Positions 46,932-55,829 of a stretch of DNA of 64,000 bases are shown piece after piece. The position numbers were made by a program, and so were the translations under genes. The stretch lies in contig NZ_BMHK01000007.1 in the NCBI RefSeq assembly GCF_014640675.1, positions 112,557-176,556 on the forward strand, read 5' to 3'. Numbering within the stretch: position 1 is the first letter of the stretch; each line of letters starts with the position of its first letter. Origin of the DNA: Novosphingobium endophyticum (GTDB lineage Bacteria > Pseudomonadota > Alphaproteobacteria > Sphingomonadales > Sphingomonadaceae). The notes beneath the pieces were generated by a model. The model did no database searches, was not told the origin of the DNA, and saw nothing but the letters and a program-made list of their open reading frames with translations.

Positions 46932-47681
46932 TTGAGCGGAGCATTCGATCTGACGGGGCGCGTGGCGCTCGTGACCGGCGGGGCCAGCGGCATCGGCGCG
47001 GGAATCTGCGAAGTCCTCACTGAGGCCGGCGCCCGCGTCGTCATCGCCGACCGCGACGAGACGGGGGCGAGGGCGCGGATCGAGGAGGGGGCAGCGGCCG
47101 ATTTCGTGACCGTCGATCTTGCCGAAGAGGCTTCGATCGTCGCGGCCTGCGCCGAAGTGGTCGAACGTCATGGCGCGCCATGGCTGCTCGTCAACAATGC
47201 GGGGTTGCAGCATCGGGAGATGCTTGTCGATGGCACTTCGCGGCATTGGGATCGCATCAATGCGATCAACGCACGCGCGCCGTTCTTAACGATACGCGAG
47301 ATTGCCCGCGCGATGATAGAGAAGGGTGAAGGGGGCCGCATCGTCAATTGCGCGTCCTCGGGCCTGGTGGGCCAGTTCGTTCAGGGGCTGGCGGCCTATA
47401 TGGCTTCCAAGGGCGCCTTGGCGGCCCTGACGACGAGCGCGGCCTTCGAACTTGCCGGGCACGGGATCACCGTGAACACGGTGCTGCCCGGCGGTGTCGG
47501 CACGCCAGGTTCCATGGCCGCCGAGGGGCCGCCGCCGGTCGGTCCGGGCAACCGCATGCCGCCGCTGGGGCGCTGCACGCCGCGCGACATCGCCTCGGCC
47601 GTGCTCTACTTCGCCACGCCCATGGCGCGGCTGGTGACCAATCAGGTCCTTGCCGTCGACGGCGGGTTCACGGTGAGCTGA
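46932..47681 (+). CDS. SDR-family oxidoreductase
   Basis: About 249 residues: TGRVALVTGGASGIGAGI (cofactor site), RVVIADRDE (acidic residue favouring NAD), VNNAGLQHRE, Ser in NCASSGLVGQF, and YMASKGAL (Tyr/Lys). The TTG at 46932 is chosen because AGGAG lies about 8 bp before it; a GTG at 46884 is in frame but lacks a site. A glucose/ribitol-dehydrogenase-like enzyme of unknown substrate. It converges with the beta-helix protein gene, leaving only 4 bp. Confidence 0.82.
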   Translation: MSGAFDLTGRVALVTGGASGIGAGICEVLTEAGARVVIADRDETGARARIEEGAAADFVTVDLAEEASIVAACAEVVERHGAPWLLVNNAGLQHREMLVDGTSRHWDRINAINARAPFLTIREIARAMIEKGEGGRIVNCASSGLVGQFVQGLAAYMASKGALAALTTSAAFELAGHGITVNTVLPGGVGTPGSMAAEGPPPVGPGNRMPPLGRCTPRDIASAVLYFATPMARLVTNQVLAVDGGFTVS

Positions 47682-47685
47682 TCCG

Positions 47686-48726
47686 TCAGCGCGTAACGCG
47701 GCGGAGGATCTTGACCGACGATCCCTTGAAGGAGTTCTCGTCCATCAGCTTCTGGTCCCTGGCCGCGACCAGCGTGCCGATCGTGAGGTTGAAGATGCCC
47801 TTTTCCGCCCTCAGGAGCGGCTTGGCAGGGTTCCCGTCGAGGATCAGCGTCTCGATGTACATGGAGCGGCTTCGGGAAGGCGTACCCGCCCCGAGGATGG
47901 CGGCCACCCGGTTGGTTCCCATCGCGATCAGGCCGTGCTTCTGGTCGGACCATGCCTTGATGCCTTCCCGGCAGCCGGACAGATAGACGTTGTCGACCGA
48001 GACATCGCCCTTGATATCGAGGCAGGCGTCGCTCGCGTTTGTTACGCGTCCGTTGGCGATCGTCCCCGAGTAACCCCTTTCGGTCGAGATCCCGTCGGCA
48101 TTGGGATAGCGATCGCCGGGTTCAGTGACGAGATTGCTGAAATCGAAACGTTCGATCGAGAATGAGCCCGTGTCGTTCGCGTCTTTTCCGGCGAGGGCTA
48201 TCCCTGCCCACGGCGAGGAGCCATTGGGTGCGGGTCTCTTCGGATCGCCGACATAAGTGAGGTCGCGGAAAACCGCGCCGTCCGCCCCGTTCCAGACCGT
48301 CACAATGCCGCCACCCGCGCTCGATGTCCGGCCCTGTACAACGCGGACGCGCTCCACGCGGAGTTTGGGAAGGTTGCTTCCCCGCATAATGATGCCGTGA
48401 GATCTGGCTTCGATGTCGGTCAGCCGCAGACCGGAGGCGCCGCCGCCGCGCACGAACAGCCAATTGTTTTCAAGGCGGAGCTGCTTCCAGCCGTTCGAGC
48501 TGGATCGGATTTTCCACGGCCCCATGCTCTTGTAAGAAATGGCTTTCGGAATGGACGGCAAGGCGATCGGTGGCATGTGAAAGCCGCGTTCCGGCCGGGG
48601 GTGTTTCACGCGCGTCTTGTCCGCTTCCGCCATCGCTACGCGGACTGTCGGCGCCTCAGCGCGGATTGGCAGGAACCATGCCGCCGCGAATCCCGCGACG
48701 ATCAGGGTGGTGCGGCGCCGGATCAT
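47686..48726 (-). CDS. Secreted right-handed parallel beta-helix protein (pectate-lyase-like fold)
   Basis: About 346 residues. The N-terminus MIRRRTTLIVAGFAAAWFLP is a signal, possibly Tat-like. The rest alternates short beta rungs: LRLENNWLFVRGGGASGLRLTDIEARSHGIIMRGSN, VTVWNGADGAVFRDLTYVGD, PNADGISTERGYSGTIANGRVTNASDACLDIKGD, VYLSGCREGIKAW. NADGIS with ACLDIK recalls glycan-active beta-helix enzymes. Catalytic residues cannot be assigned. It may bind or cleave a polysaccharide. Confidence 0.65.
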   Translation of the reverse strand: MIRRRTTLIVAGFAAAWFLPIRAEAPTVRVAMAEADKTRVKHPRPERGFHMPPIALPSIPKAISYKSMGPWKIRSSSNGWKQLRLENNWLFVRGGGASGLRLTDIEARSHGIIMRGSNLPKLRVERVRVVQGRTSSAGGGIVTVWNGADGAVFRDLTYVGDPKRPAPNGSSPWAGIALAGKDANDTGSFSIERFDFSNLVTEPGDRYPNADGISTERGYSGTIANGRVTNASDACLDIKGDVSVDNVYLSGCREGIKAWSDQKHGLIAMGTNRVAAILGAGTPSRSRSMYIETLILDGNPAKPLLRAEKGIFNLTIGTLVAARDQKLMDENSFKGSSVKILRRVTR

Positions 48727-49005
48727 GGGGCCTGTAGCGCGATCGCGCGCGTCTCGGGCGTTTGACATCCGGGCGACGGGCATCGCCCGATCCCATCGAG
48801 CGCCTCCTCGAAGAACGCGAAGATCATGCTCCCCTCCAGTTACCGGAATGACGGCGGTCCGACGGGCATTATCCATTCCGGGCATACCAGTGGGAGCCCG
48901 GCTGAACGCAAGCGGCTATCTGCGTGCCGCGTCAGGCATCCGTTGAACCGAGGGCGGGGAGGGGTGTCGCCGCGAACCGCGGGAAAAGCGCGTGATGGCG
49001 TGTCG

Positions 49006-49545
49006 TCACGTCAGCGGGGTGATTGCGAAGGTGTCGCGCGTGATCTCATAGATCACATGCCGGACCATTACTCCGGTACGTTCGAACGTGCGGGTCCGGT
49101 CGGTCAGCACGCCGCCGATGTTTTCCATCGCTCGGCGCGAGATCAGGTTGTCCTCGCCAACCTGGAAGATCGCCCGCTCGAAATGGCGCAAGGCATGGAC
49201 AAGCATCAGCCGCTTGAACTCGGCGTTGTAGCCCTTGCCCCAATACGCGCGGGCGAGGAACGACCAGCCGATCTCGATCTCGTCAGGGATTTCCGGTTCC
49301 AGCTCGGCGAACTGGCTCGACCCAATAATCCCGCCGGTCGCTCGGTCGATGATCGCCAGCGCCCCGCCGCGCGCCAGCGCTTCGTCGAAGAACCGGCGAA
49401 ACACCGGCTCCTGCCAGCGATCCCGCGAGGGGTGCATCGCCCAGATTTCGGAGTCGCGGGCAACGGCGTGGAGAGCATCCCGGTCCCCGGGGCGCAAGGG
49501 ACGCAGGCGAAGCCGGTCCCCTTCGAGGACCGGCTGCCGGTTCAT
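49006..49545 (-). CDS. GNAT N-acetyltransferase (RimJ/RimL-like)
   Basis: A 179-residue protein. It starts LEGDRLRLRPLRPGDRDALHAVARD and has IIGSSQFAEL, WSFLARAYWGKGYNAEFKRLMLVHAL (acetyl-CoA loop) and NLISRRAMENIGGV, the RimJ/RimL/AtfA-like group. It begins one base after the aminotransferase ends, so the two are co-transcribed. Substrate unknown. Confidence 0.87.
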   Translation of the reverse strand: MNRQPVLEGDRLRLRPLRPGDRDALHAVARDSEIWAMHPSRDRWQEPVFRRFFDEALARGGALAIIDRATGGIIGSSQFAELEPEIPDEIEIGWSFLARAYWGKGYNAEFKRLMLVHALRHFERAIFQVGEDNLISRRAMENIGGVLTDRTRTFERTGVMVRHVIYEITRDTFAITPLT

Positions 49546-49546
49546 G

Positions 49547-50725
49547 TCAGGCCGTCACGTCCGCGACGGCGGCGATGAACCTGTCGATGTTGCCGGTGGT
49601 CAGGCCGGCGACGTTGATGCGGCCCGAGCCGGCGAAATAGACGCCGTGCTTCTCGCGCATCGCCTGCACCTGTTCGGGAGTGAAGGGAATGATCGAGAAC
49701 AGGCCGTTCTGGCCGCCGATGGGGGAGAGATCGACCCCGCCGGTTTTGCCGGCCTCGGCCAGCTTGGCGCGAACCTGGCGCATGCGCTCGCGCATCTGGT
49801 CGAGCTCGTCGAGCCACTGCGCGGTCAGCGCCTCGTCTTCCAGAATTAGGCGGACCGCCGCGCCGCCGTGATCCGGCGGCTGCGACCAGTTCGCGCGGGC
49901 GAGGGCGTGGCCGTTCGACATGATCTTCACAAGCTCGGCCTTGTCGGCGGCCATGCAGTAGAGCGCGCCGACACGGTCGCGGTAGAGCCCGAAGTTCTTG
50001 TCGCAGGAATAGCACACGATGGCCTCGGCCACGGCGGCGAGAACACGGCGCACGCCGTAGGCATCTTCCTCCATGCCGTTGCCCAGGCCCTGATAGGCCA
50101 GGTCGATGATCGGCAGGATGCCTTTCTCTGCGAGGAGTCCGGCGATTTCGTCCCACTCGTCGTTCGAATAGTCGATGCCGGTGGGGTTGTGGCAGCAGCC
50201 GTGGAGCAGAATCGCATCGCTTCCCTCTGCCGCCGCGACGGCGCCGCGCAGCGCGTTCATGTCGGGCGTGCCTTCGGCGGTGGCGTGGCTGAATTCCAGC
50301 ACCTCGAGGCCGAGATCGGCGCAGATCTGGTTGTGGTTCGGCCAGCTGGGCTTGCCCACGATCAGGCGCTTGACGCCGGCGCGCTTGGCCATGGCGATCG
50401 CGAGGCGAAGCGAGCCGGTGCCGCCGGGCGTCTGCATGCCCTCAATGCGGCCATCCATGGTCGGGTTCGCCTTGCCGAAGATGTAGGGCATCAGCGCCTC
50501 GACGAAGGCCATGTCGCCCTCGGGGCCGAGGTAGGCCTTCGAATCCTGCGTCTCGACCAGCTTCTTCTCGGCCGCCTTGATCGCACCGAAGACCGGGGTC
50601 TCGCCCTGACCGGTGCGGTAGACGCCGACACCAAGGTCGATCTTGTCGGCGCGCGGGTCCGAATTGTGGAGCTTGATCAGCGCAAGAAGCGCGTCGGCGG
50701 GCTGTTGTTGAAGATTGCTAAGCAT
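49547..50725 (-). CDS. Aspartate/aromatic aminotransferase (class I, PLP)
   Basis: A 392-residue fold-type I aminotransferase of the AspC/TyrB group: KIDLGVGVYRTGQGETPVFGAIKAAE, GTGSLRLAIAMAKRAG, LLHGCCHNPTGIDYSNDEW, DLAYQGLGNGMEEDAYGVR, and CYSCDKNFGLYRDRVGALY with the Schiff-base Lys. It transaminates aspartate or aromatic amino acids with 2-oxoglutarate. The start at 50725 (MLSNLQQQPADALLALIKLH) is preferred to an extension with no family match. Confidence 0.95.
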   Translation of the reverse strand: MLSNLQQQPADALLALIKLHNSDPRADKIDLGVGVYRTGQGETPVFGAIKAAEKKLVETQDSKAYLGPEGDMAFVEALMPYIFGKANPTMDGRIEGMQTPGGTGSLRLAIAMAKRAGVKRLIVGKPSWPNHNQICADLGLEVLEFSHATAEGTPDMNALRGAVAAAEGSDAILLHGCCHNPTGIDYSNDEWDEIAGLLAEKGILPIIDLAYQGLGNGMEEDAYGVRRVLAAVAEAIVCYSCDKNFGLYRDRVGALYCMAADKAELVKIMSNGHALARANWSQPPDHGGAAVRLILEDEALTAQWLDELDQMRERMRQVRAKLAEAGKTGGVDLSPIGGQNGLFSIIPFTPEQVQAMREKHGVYFAGSGRINVAGLTTGNIDRFIAAVADVTA

Positions 50726-50823
50726 GGCGGGCGCGGCCTTACTCTTGCCGGCAGATGGAAGCAACAGGGGATCGCGCGAGAATTGAGCGGCCTGCGTACC
50801 TGCGGTGCCGGTGATGGAAAGCG

Positions 50824-50910
50824 CCGGTGCGGTGAAGGAGCGATCCTTCACCGCACCGGGACCAGCCCACTCCCCATTGGATGTCCCGCTCAGGGAAATC
50901 CAATGGGGAG
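50824..50910 (-). repeat. Two consecutive long hairpins between eipA-like and aminotransferase genes
   Basis: The first is a perfect 16-bp stem with 4-nt loop: CCGGTGCGGTGAAGGA at 50824-50839 with its complement at 50844-50859. The second is a perfect 12-bp stem with 17-nt loop: CTCCCCATTGGA at 50870-50881 with TCCAATGGGGAG at 50899-50910. They lie downstream of the DUF1134 gene on the minus strand. Neither has a clear T-run, but the pair may terminate transcription or stabilise the 3' end. Confidence 0.6.
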
Positions 50911-50921
50911 CGGACCGATGC

Positions 50922-51767
50922 TTAAAACGGCAGCCAGCGCTGCTTGTGAGAGAACTTCATGTAGCCGACATTCGCCCCCAGGCGCAGTCCGGCCCCGGCG
51001 CGCACCGGGATCAGCACCACGTCGCCCCGGCGCAGGTAGCTGACGGTAAAGCCGCCGATGAGGTAGGCCTGTCCCTCGCCGGCGCCGAAGCGATGGTAGA
51101 GATCCTCGGTGTCATAGAGATTGTAGACGAGCACGAAGGCGTTGCCGGCATTGGCGCCCGCGTCAAAACCGATCGAGGGACCCGTCCAGTAGACAGGCTT
51201 TTGCCCTTCCACCTTGTGGTAGAGCGTACCCGACCCGTAGCGCAGGCCGATGGCGATCGCGCCTCCCGCCTCGCGCCCGACGATATAGCCGTTGGGCTCA
51301 CCCTGCTTGGCGAGCAGATCCTTGATGACATCGGCAAGGCCTTTTGCCCCCTTGCCGAAGACGCCTTCGGCGGCGCCGATCAGGTCGTCCTCGTGGTAGG
51401 TCGCCGAGCCGTCGGCGGACGGCGCGGTGGTGCCGGCGGGCGGAGTGCCGATTTCTTCCGGGTTCCAGGTGGATACCCCGTTGTCGGGGGAGGGCGGCGT
51501 GCCGTTGGCGGTCGGTGCGGCGTCCGGGCTCTCCGGCGGAAGCTCGGCGGCAGGCGCGGTCGAAAACGTGGTCCCGTCGCTGTTCAGATCGCCATCGATC
51601 GCGGCATCGGGATCGACGGTCGTGACCTGCGCCATGGCCGGTGCGAGCGGCGAAACCAGGGCGAGCATGGCCGCCGCGAGCGCGATCAGCGATCGGGAAG
51701 CGCGCGCGCCGGTCTTTCGACTAGCCGTTCTCCGGCTCCTGACCAGTGTTGGCATGCAGACAGACAT
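50922..51767 (-). CDS. DUF1134 periplasmic envelope protein (EipA-like)
   Basis: A 281-residue protein. The signal is SRSLIALAAAMLALVSPLAPAMA; a low-complexity Pro/Thr/Asp-rich linker covers about residues 46-120. The DUF1134 domain follows: LIGAAEGVFGKGAKGLADVIKDLLAKQGEPNGYIVGREAGGAIAIGLRYGSGTLYHK, FDAGANAGNAFVLVYNL, and LRRGDVVLIPVRAGAGLRLGANVGYMKF. In Brucella the family member EipA is a small beta-barrel required for envelope integrity. Length is extended by the linker. It is followed by the two hairpins. Confidence 0.85.
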   Translation of the reverse strand: MSVCMPTLVRSRRTASRKTGARASRSLIALAAAMLALVSPLAPAMAQVTTVDPDAAIDGDLNSDGTTFSTAPAAELPPESPDAAPTANGTPPSPDNGVSTWNPEEIGTPPAGTTAPSADGSATYHEDDLIGAAEGVFGKGAKGLADVIKDLLAKQGEPNGYIVGREAGGAIAIGLRYGSGTLYHKVEGQKPVYWTGPSIGFDAGANAGNAFVLVYNLYDTEDLYHRFGAGEGQAYLIGGFTVSYLRRGDVVLIPVRAGAGLRLGANVGYMKFSHKQRWLPF

Positions 51768-52014
51768 TCTTCCGATCCTTCCTCGCGATCCGATGCGAAA
51801 ACCCCCTCGGAGCGCGCGATAAAATTATGATACGCGACAAGAATCCACCGCGCCTTACCCTGCAATGAATGGGCGATGGACCGAGTCCGTTTTGCGGCAG
51901 ACCGAATCGGCAAGGCCGTGAATCGGCGCCGCTTTTCAAAAACGAGGGCAATGCGCAAATGCCCCTTGATGCCCCGAGACCCCGCCGCTATAGGGGCCGC
52001 CCTGAGCCGCATCC

Positions 52015-52107
52015 GGAGACGTGGGTGAGTGGCTGAAACCAACGGTTTGCTAAACCGTCGTACTGGTAAATCCGGTACCGAGGGTTCGAATCCCTCCGTC
52101 TCCGCCA
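52015..52107 (+). tRNA. tRNA-Ser (anticodon GCU)
   Basis: The 7-bp acceptor stem GGAGACG (52015-52021) pairs with CGTCTCC (52097-52103). Discriminator G and an encoded CCA end the gene. The anticodon stem ACGGT/ACCGT carries loop TTGCTAA (anticodon GCT), the T loop is GGTTCGAATCC, and a long variable arm marks it as serine. It reads AGU and AGC codons. A serine tRNA is a frequent integration site, and the content after it is accessory. Confidence 0.96.
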
Positions 52108-52465
52108 ATTCCCTTACTAAACGGTTGTTTTTACGCCGAATTTTGTAAGGGAAGACTTGGCATCCCACATGAAATCGGCGGTTGAGACCGCCTAACGGTT
52201 CGTCTCATTTTCCGCATGTGCGGGAGCGGTTCGTCTCCTGGCGAAATACGCCGATCGACCAAATGGCGCGGCGATGTGACGCCGCCCTACATTGTGCGAT
52301 CTTCTATATCGTCCAATGCGCGGAAGCCTTGACGAAATCCGACGTGCCAGCGCCAGCCGAAGCGCTCGACAACCTGATTTCGGAATGGTGGGACTTTGTA
52401 CGACGGACGGGTTTGTTCGATAATCCCACAAACCCGCCAGCTGGCTGGGGCTTGACTGGGGCGCT
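52108..52465. other. 358-bp intergenic region after tRNA-Ser with hairpins
   Basis: No supported gene. TTCCCTTAC (52109-52117) pairs with GTAAGGGAA (52145-52153) directly after the tRNA, which could be its terminator or part of an attachment region. A second hairpin GGCGGT-TGAG-ACCGCC lies at 52177-52192. GGTTCGTCTC occurs twice, at 52197-52206 and 52228-52237. Confidence 0.35.
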
Positions 52466-53371
52466 TCAGAAACTCCAGACAATCCCGACGCGTCCCGTCA
52501 ACTCGCTGTTCCCAAGCCCGTTGGCGACGCGGTCGTTGAGGAACCAGACGTCGACCCCGCCATCGACGGACAAAGCCGGGATGCGGTCTGCAAAGGGCTG
52601 TCCCGCAATCGTGATCCCGGTGCGAAAGAAGCCGACGGTTTCATGCCCGCCGCGCACGTCGTCGTAATATTCATCGGAGATGCCGAGGACGAGCGGGACT
52701 GAGACTCGCACCGGTCTTTCCGGATCGCCGAGGTTAAAGGAGGGCGAAAGAGACGGTTGAGTGTACAGAGCGTCCGGCCTTCCGGGACGGCCGGCTTCCT
52801 GGACCATGCGTAATGAGGGCGAGAGGGAAAAGGCATCGAGCGGGATGGCGCCAGCCCAAATCCCGGTATCATCGAACCCGACAATGAGTTCAAGATCGTT
52901 GTAGCCTTCAAAAGCTTCGCTCAGCGATTCATAGCGATAATACGTCGCCGAAACGGTCCAGCGCTGACCCAGTTCCAGCCTCGCTCCGGCGTAGAGGTCG
53001 TTTTCATAGAAGCGGGTCAACTGACCGGTCTCGGTCGGCTCTACCGGGCCGAGCTTGATGCTGTTCCAGTTGCCGACGAATACTTGGACCCTGGTCACCG
53101 CCCCGCCCGTCAGTTCGGGCACATCCACCGTCACCGTGACGTAAGCCTGAAGGCTCGGCTCCTCGGAAAAGCTTATGCCTCTCGAAATGTACGTGCTGAC
53201 GACCGCTGCGCCGACAGCGGTCGTGATCCGGTCCTTCCTTGCCTCGCCTTCCTCGATCGAGGGATCTGACGACGGGCGATCCGCGCTTTCAGGCATCTGC
53301 GTGTCCTGGGCCACGACTGAGGCAGCGGTAGTCCCGAAAGCGATGACGATGCCCGGAATGAAGCGTCTCAC
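52466..53371 (-). CDS. TorF family putative porin
   Basis: A 301-residue protein. Signal peptide MRRFIPGIVIAFGTTAASVVAQD, then an acidic linker and a beta-rich domain opening AVGAAVVSTYISRGISFSEEPSLQAYVTV, the TorF/Gcw_chp signature. The barrel ends in LTGRVGIVWSF with a C-terminal Phe, the outer-membrane sorting residue. Family members are porin-like proteins of unclear substrate. No partner gene is adjacent. Confidence 0.78.
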   Translation of the reverse strand: MRRFIPGIVIAFGTTAASVVAQDTQMPESADRPSSDPSIEEGEARKDRITTAVGAAVVSTYISRGISFSEEPSLQAYVTVTVDVPELTGGAVTRVQVFVGNWNSIKLGPVEPTETGQLTRFYENDLYAGARLELGQRWTVSATYYRYESLSEAFEGYNDLELIVGFDDTGIWAGAIPLDAFSLSPSLRMVQEAGRPGRPDALYTQPSLSPSFNLGDPERPVRVSVPLVLGISDEYYDDVRGGHETVGFFRTGITIAGQPFADRIPALSVDGGVDVWFLNDRVANGLGNSELTGRVGIVWSF

Positions 53372-53741
53372 ATTCTTGCCCCCCGGATTTCACGATACCT
53401 CGATGAAACCGGGCCAGGCGCAAATCGTTCCCCTGGGCAACTGGCGGGGTGACGTCACAGCAGAGATAGACAAGGCCGATCTGGAAACAACGCGCGCTGC
53501 CTCCCGGCATGGTGGCGACGTCCGCTCCCCCGAACAAGGACGAACAGAACGTAATCGCAGCAGCGACAGTCACTTAAGCATTTTTGATTGCTGGGATTTC
53601 GGCGACACCGACGAGGTCAACAAAATCCTCATCACGCTGGCGCGACCCGGTCGATCACCAGCGCTTCGAACATGCGAAAAGTCGAGCGGAAAACTGCGGA
53701 TTGCCGGGTCCGAGATCTATGCCGTCAAACTGAACGCCGCA
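53372..53741. other. 370-bp gap upstream of the porin gene
   Basis: No convincing gene or strong structure is seen; open frames here have atypical residue composition. It presumably contains the porin promoter on the minus strand. Confidence 0.3.
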
Positions 53742-53948
53742 TCATTCCCTCGGCTTCAATGTTACCCAGATATCGACCGGCGCCAAAAATTTACCCGGCG
53801 CGGGCTTTCCCACGTCAATCCTCTCCGCAGTGACCAACTCACCCGTCTCAAGGTTAAAGCTGATCCAGGGTTTGGGCATGCGGCCAAACTTCATCTTCTG
53901 GATAGGCAGACCAGTTGCCGTGTTCATAATCGTGGCGATGATGCTCAT
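53742..53948 (-). CDS. Small hypothetical protein (68 aa), uncertain
   Basis: Translates as MSIIATIMNTATGLPIQKMKF...GRMPKPWISFNLETGELVTAERIDVGKPAPGKFLAPVDIWVTLKPRE, shown in part. The composition is protein-like and the second half looks like a small beta module. The ribosome-binding site is weak. There is no recognised family. It may be a real short gene or a remnant; the surrounding 53572-54055 DNA otherwise looks noncoding. Confidence 0.3.
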   Translation of the reverse strand: MSIIATIMNTATGLPIQKMKFGRMPKPWISFNLETGELVTAERIDVGKPAPGKFLAPVDIWVTLKPRE

Positions 53949-54055
53949 TCGTTGGCTGCTAGCGAGCGCGCGTCCGATGTGTCCAGTTCGTGTGGGAAGC
54001 TATCTACAGTCCACACAAACTCAATCTCTCACATGCGGAGCCGACAGACGTCGAG

Positions 54056-54817
54056 TCACCCCTCCATGGGATCGCGAAAGGGTCCGGCGAGATGACCTCC
54101 GTCGACCAGCAGTTGTGATCCCGTGCAATAGGAACTTTCGTCGCAGGCGAAGAACAGTGCGGCATTGGCGATTTCTTCGGCGCGGGCCATTCGCTTGATC
54201 GGTTGGCGGGCGATCGCCTTTTGAAGTCGCGCCATGGCTGCGGGGGCCATGGCGCGGTCACGGGTGGTCTCGACGATGCCGGGATGGATGCTGTTCACGC
54301 GGATGTTGCGATCACCGAGTTCGAGCGCAAGTGCCCTCGTCATACCGGTGACGGCGAACTTGGTCGAAACATAGGTGCTGAGATGCGCCACTCCGGCCAA
54401 CCCGTCGATCGACGAGATGTTGACGATCGAACCGCCGCCGCGCGCTGCCATTGCAGGAACCGCCGCGCGAATGCCCAGCCATACTCCATGGAGGTTGAGA
54501 TCGACGATGGCGCGATGCTGGTCGACGTCCTGGTGTTCAATCGGGCCGCCGCAGCCGGCACCCGCGTTGTTGACCAGCACGTCGAGCCCGCCGGTTTCGG
54601 CGAGGGCAGCGGCCCACGATACGGGGTCGGTAACGTCGAGTTCGACGTAGCTGGCGCCGATGCCTCGCGCAACGTCCCGGCCCCTTTCGGTCTGCACGTC
54701 ACCGATGATGATAGTCGCCTCGTGCTGGGCGAACTTGCGCGCGATGGCCTCGCCGATCCCCTGCGCCGCGCCAGTGATCAGCGCAACCTTGCCATTCAAT
54801 CTGCCTGCTTCGCTCAT
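54056..54817 (-). CDS. SDR-family oxidoreductase (first of a pair)
   Basis: A 253-residue classical short-chain dehydrogenase. LNGKVALITGAAQGIGEAIARKFA and IIGDVQTERG (Asp favours NAD), VNNAGAGCGGP, Ser in VNISSIDG, and YVSTKFAV give a complete Ser-Tyr-Lys set. ELGDRNIRVNSIHPGIVET and LLVDGGH are usual. Start overlaps the stop of the next SDR by ATGA, so they are one operon on the left arm of the divergent cluster. Likely oxidises a secondary alcohol. Confidence 0.87.
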   Translation of the reverse strand: MSEAGRLNGKVALITGAAQGIGEAIARKFAQHEATIIIGDVQTERGRDVARGIGASYVELDVTDPVSWAAALAETGGLDVLVNNAGAGCGGPIEHQDVDQHRAIVDLNLHGVWLGIRAAVPAMAARGGGSIVNISSIDGLAGVAHLSTYVSTKFAVTGMTRALALELGDRNIRVNSIHPGIVETTRDRAMAPAAMARLQKAIARQPIKRMARAEEIANAALFFACDESSYCTGSQLLVDGGHLAGPFRDPMEG

Positions 54818-55617
54818 GGCATGCTCACTCCGCCGTTGGGTCTCAGTATCTGTCCCGTCACGAACCGGCTGGCATCCGAGGCCAGGTACAGCACCGCGAG
54901 CGCGATATCGCGCGGCGTGCCGACGATCCCCAGGGGTGACGCGCCGGCGCGCAGACGCATGCCTTCTTCGCGCTTGTCGGAGTCGATCGCGCCGGTTTCG
55001 TCGCGGAAGCCATGCGTGCCCATCGCGGTCTCGACCCAGCCCGGAGCGACCGTATTGGCGCGAATGCCGTAGGCGCCGAACTCTTTTGCGACGGTGCGGG
55101 TCAGCATGTTCACCGCCGCCTTGGTCATAGAGTAGAGCGAAAGGCCCGGCACCGGGTTGTCGGCACCGCTCGACGAGAAGTTTATGATCGACCCGCTGCG
55201 GTTGGGGCACATCACCCTTCCGGCCGCTGCGCAGCCCCAATAGACGCCCTTGAGATTGATGGCGAGCATCCGGTCGACCTCTTCGTCGATCGCCTCGATC
55301 ACCGGACGGTTGACCAGAATTCCGGCCACGTTGACCCAGATATCAACCCGGCCCGAGAGCGCAGCCGCCTTGTCTGCTACCATTTCCACCGCGCCGCGAT
55401 CGGCCACGTCCGCCGGGCAGACGATCGCCTTGGCGCCCACTCGCTGGACCTGCGCCGCGGTTTCCCCGAGCCCCGCTTCGTTCACGTCGCACAGCACCGG
55501 AGTGGCGCCCGCCTCCGCCAGGACCACGGCCGTTTCGCGTCCAAGCCCGGAGGCTGCCCCGGTGACCACCGCTATGCGCCCATCGAGGGTGAAAGCCTGG
55601 GCGAGATTTTCCTGCAA
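54814..55617 (-). CDS. SDR-family oxidoreductase (second of a pair)
   Basis: About 267 residues from a TTG at 55617 behind GGAGAGG: LDGRIAVVTGAASGLGRETAVVLAEAGA, VLCDVNEA (Asp, NAD), NVAGILVNRP, Ser in INFSSSGAD, and YSMTKAAV. RANTVAPGWVETAMGTH leads to a variable lid. It precedes the other SDR with coupled translation. An upstream ATG at 55680 is in frame but adds sequence with no SDR match. Confidence 0.85.
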   Translation of the reverse strand: MQENLAQAFTLDGRIAVVTGAASGLGRETAVVLAEAGATPVLCDVNEAGLGETAAQVQRVGAKAIVCPADVADRGAVEMVADKAAALSGRVDIWVNVAGILVNRPVIEAIDEEVDRMLAINLKGVYWGCAAAGRVMCPNRSGSIINFSSSGADNPVPGLSLYSMTKAAVNMLTRTVAKEFGAYGIRANTVAPGWVETAMGTHGFRDETGAIDSDKREEGMRLRAGASPLGIVGTPRDIALAVLYLASDASRFVTGQILRPNGGVSMP

Positions 55618-55702
55618 CGATCCTCTCCCGTCATCTCTCCAAACGGGGTGTAGCTGCGGGCCGGAAGCAGGAGGGGTCAAGCGACCGGGACGGAAAGGCG
55701 CG

Positions 55703-55744
55703 AAATTCGTATATACGCGGATGGTTTCGCGTAATTACGAATTT
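55703..55744. promoter_or_regulatory. 42-bp dyad between divergent arms of the SDR/monooxygenase cluster
   Basis: AAATTCGTA (55703-55711) and TACGCG (55714-55719) are mirrored by CGCGTA (55728-55733) and TACGAATTT (55736-55744) around an 8-bp centre. Both arms are exact. It sits about 85 bp from each start and is the best operator candidate for the IclR regulator at 58738-59595. A weak promoter for the monooxygenase, TTGAGG (55767) and TATTTC (55791) with 18-bp spacing, lies just downstream. Confidence 0.6.
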
Positions 55745-55829
55745 GAGTCGTAAAACACGCTATTTGTTGAGGGTAACCGGCGCCCACACCTATTTCTCAT
55801 CCTCGAAATCGCAGCGAGAGGAGAAAGAC

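Noticed and set aside
51686..52168. 160-residue minus-strand frame across the tRNA-Ser gene
   Set aside because: The AETEGFEPSVPDLPVRRFS stretch is the well-known false translation of the antisense strand of a tRNA-Ser gene; it is not a protein.
52192..52482. 96-residue minus-strand frame after the tRNA
   Set aside because: No ribosome-binding site or family-like pattern; it overlaps the porin end and has random-like composition.
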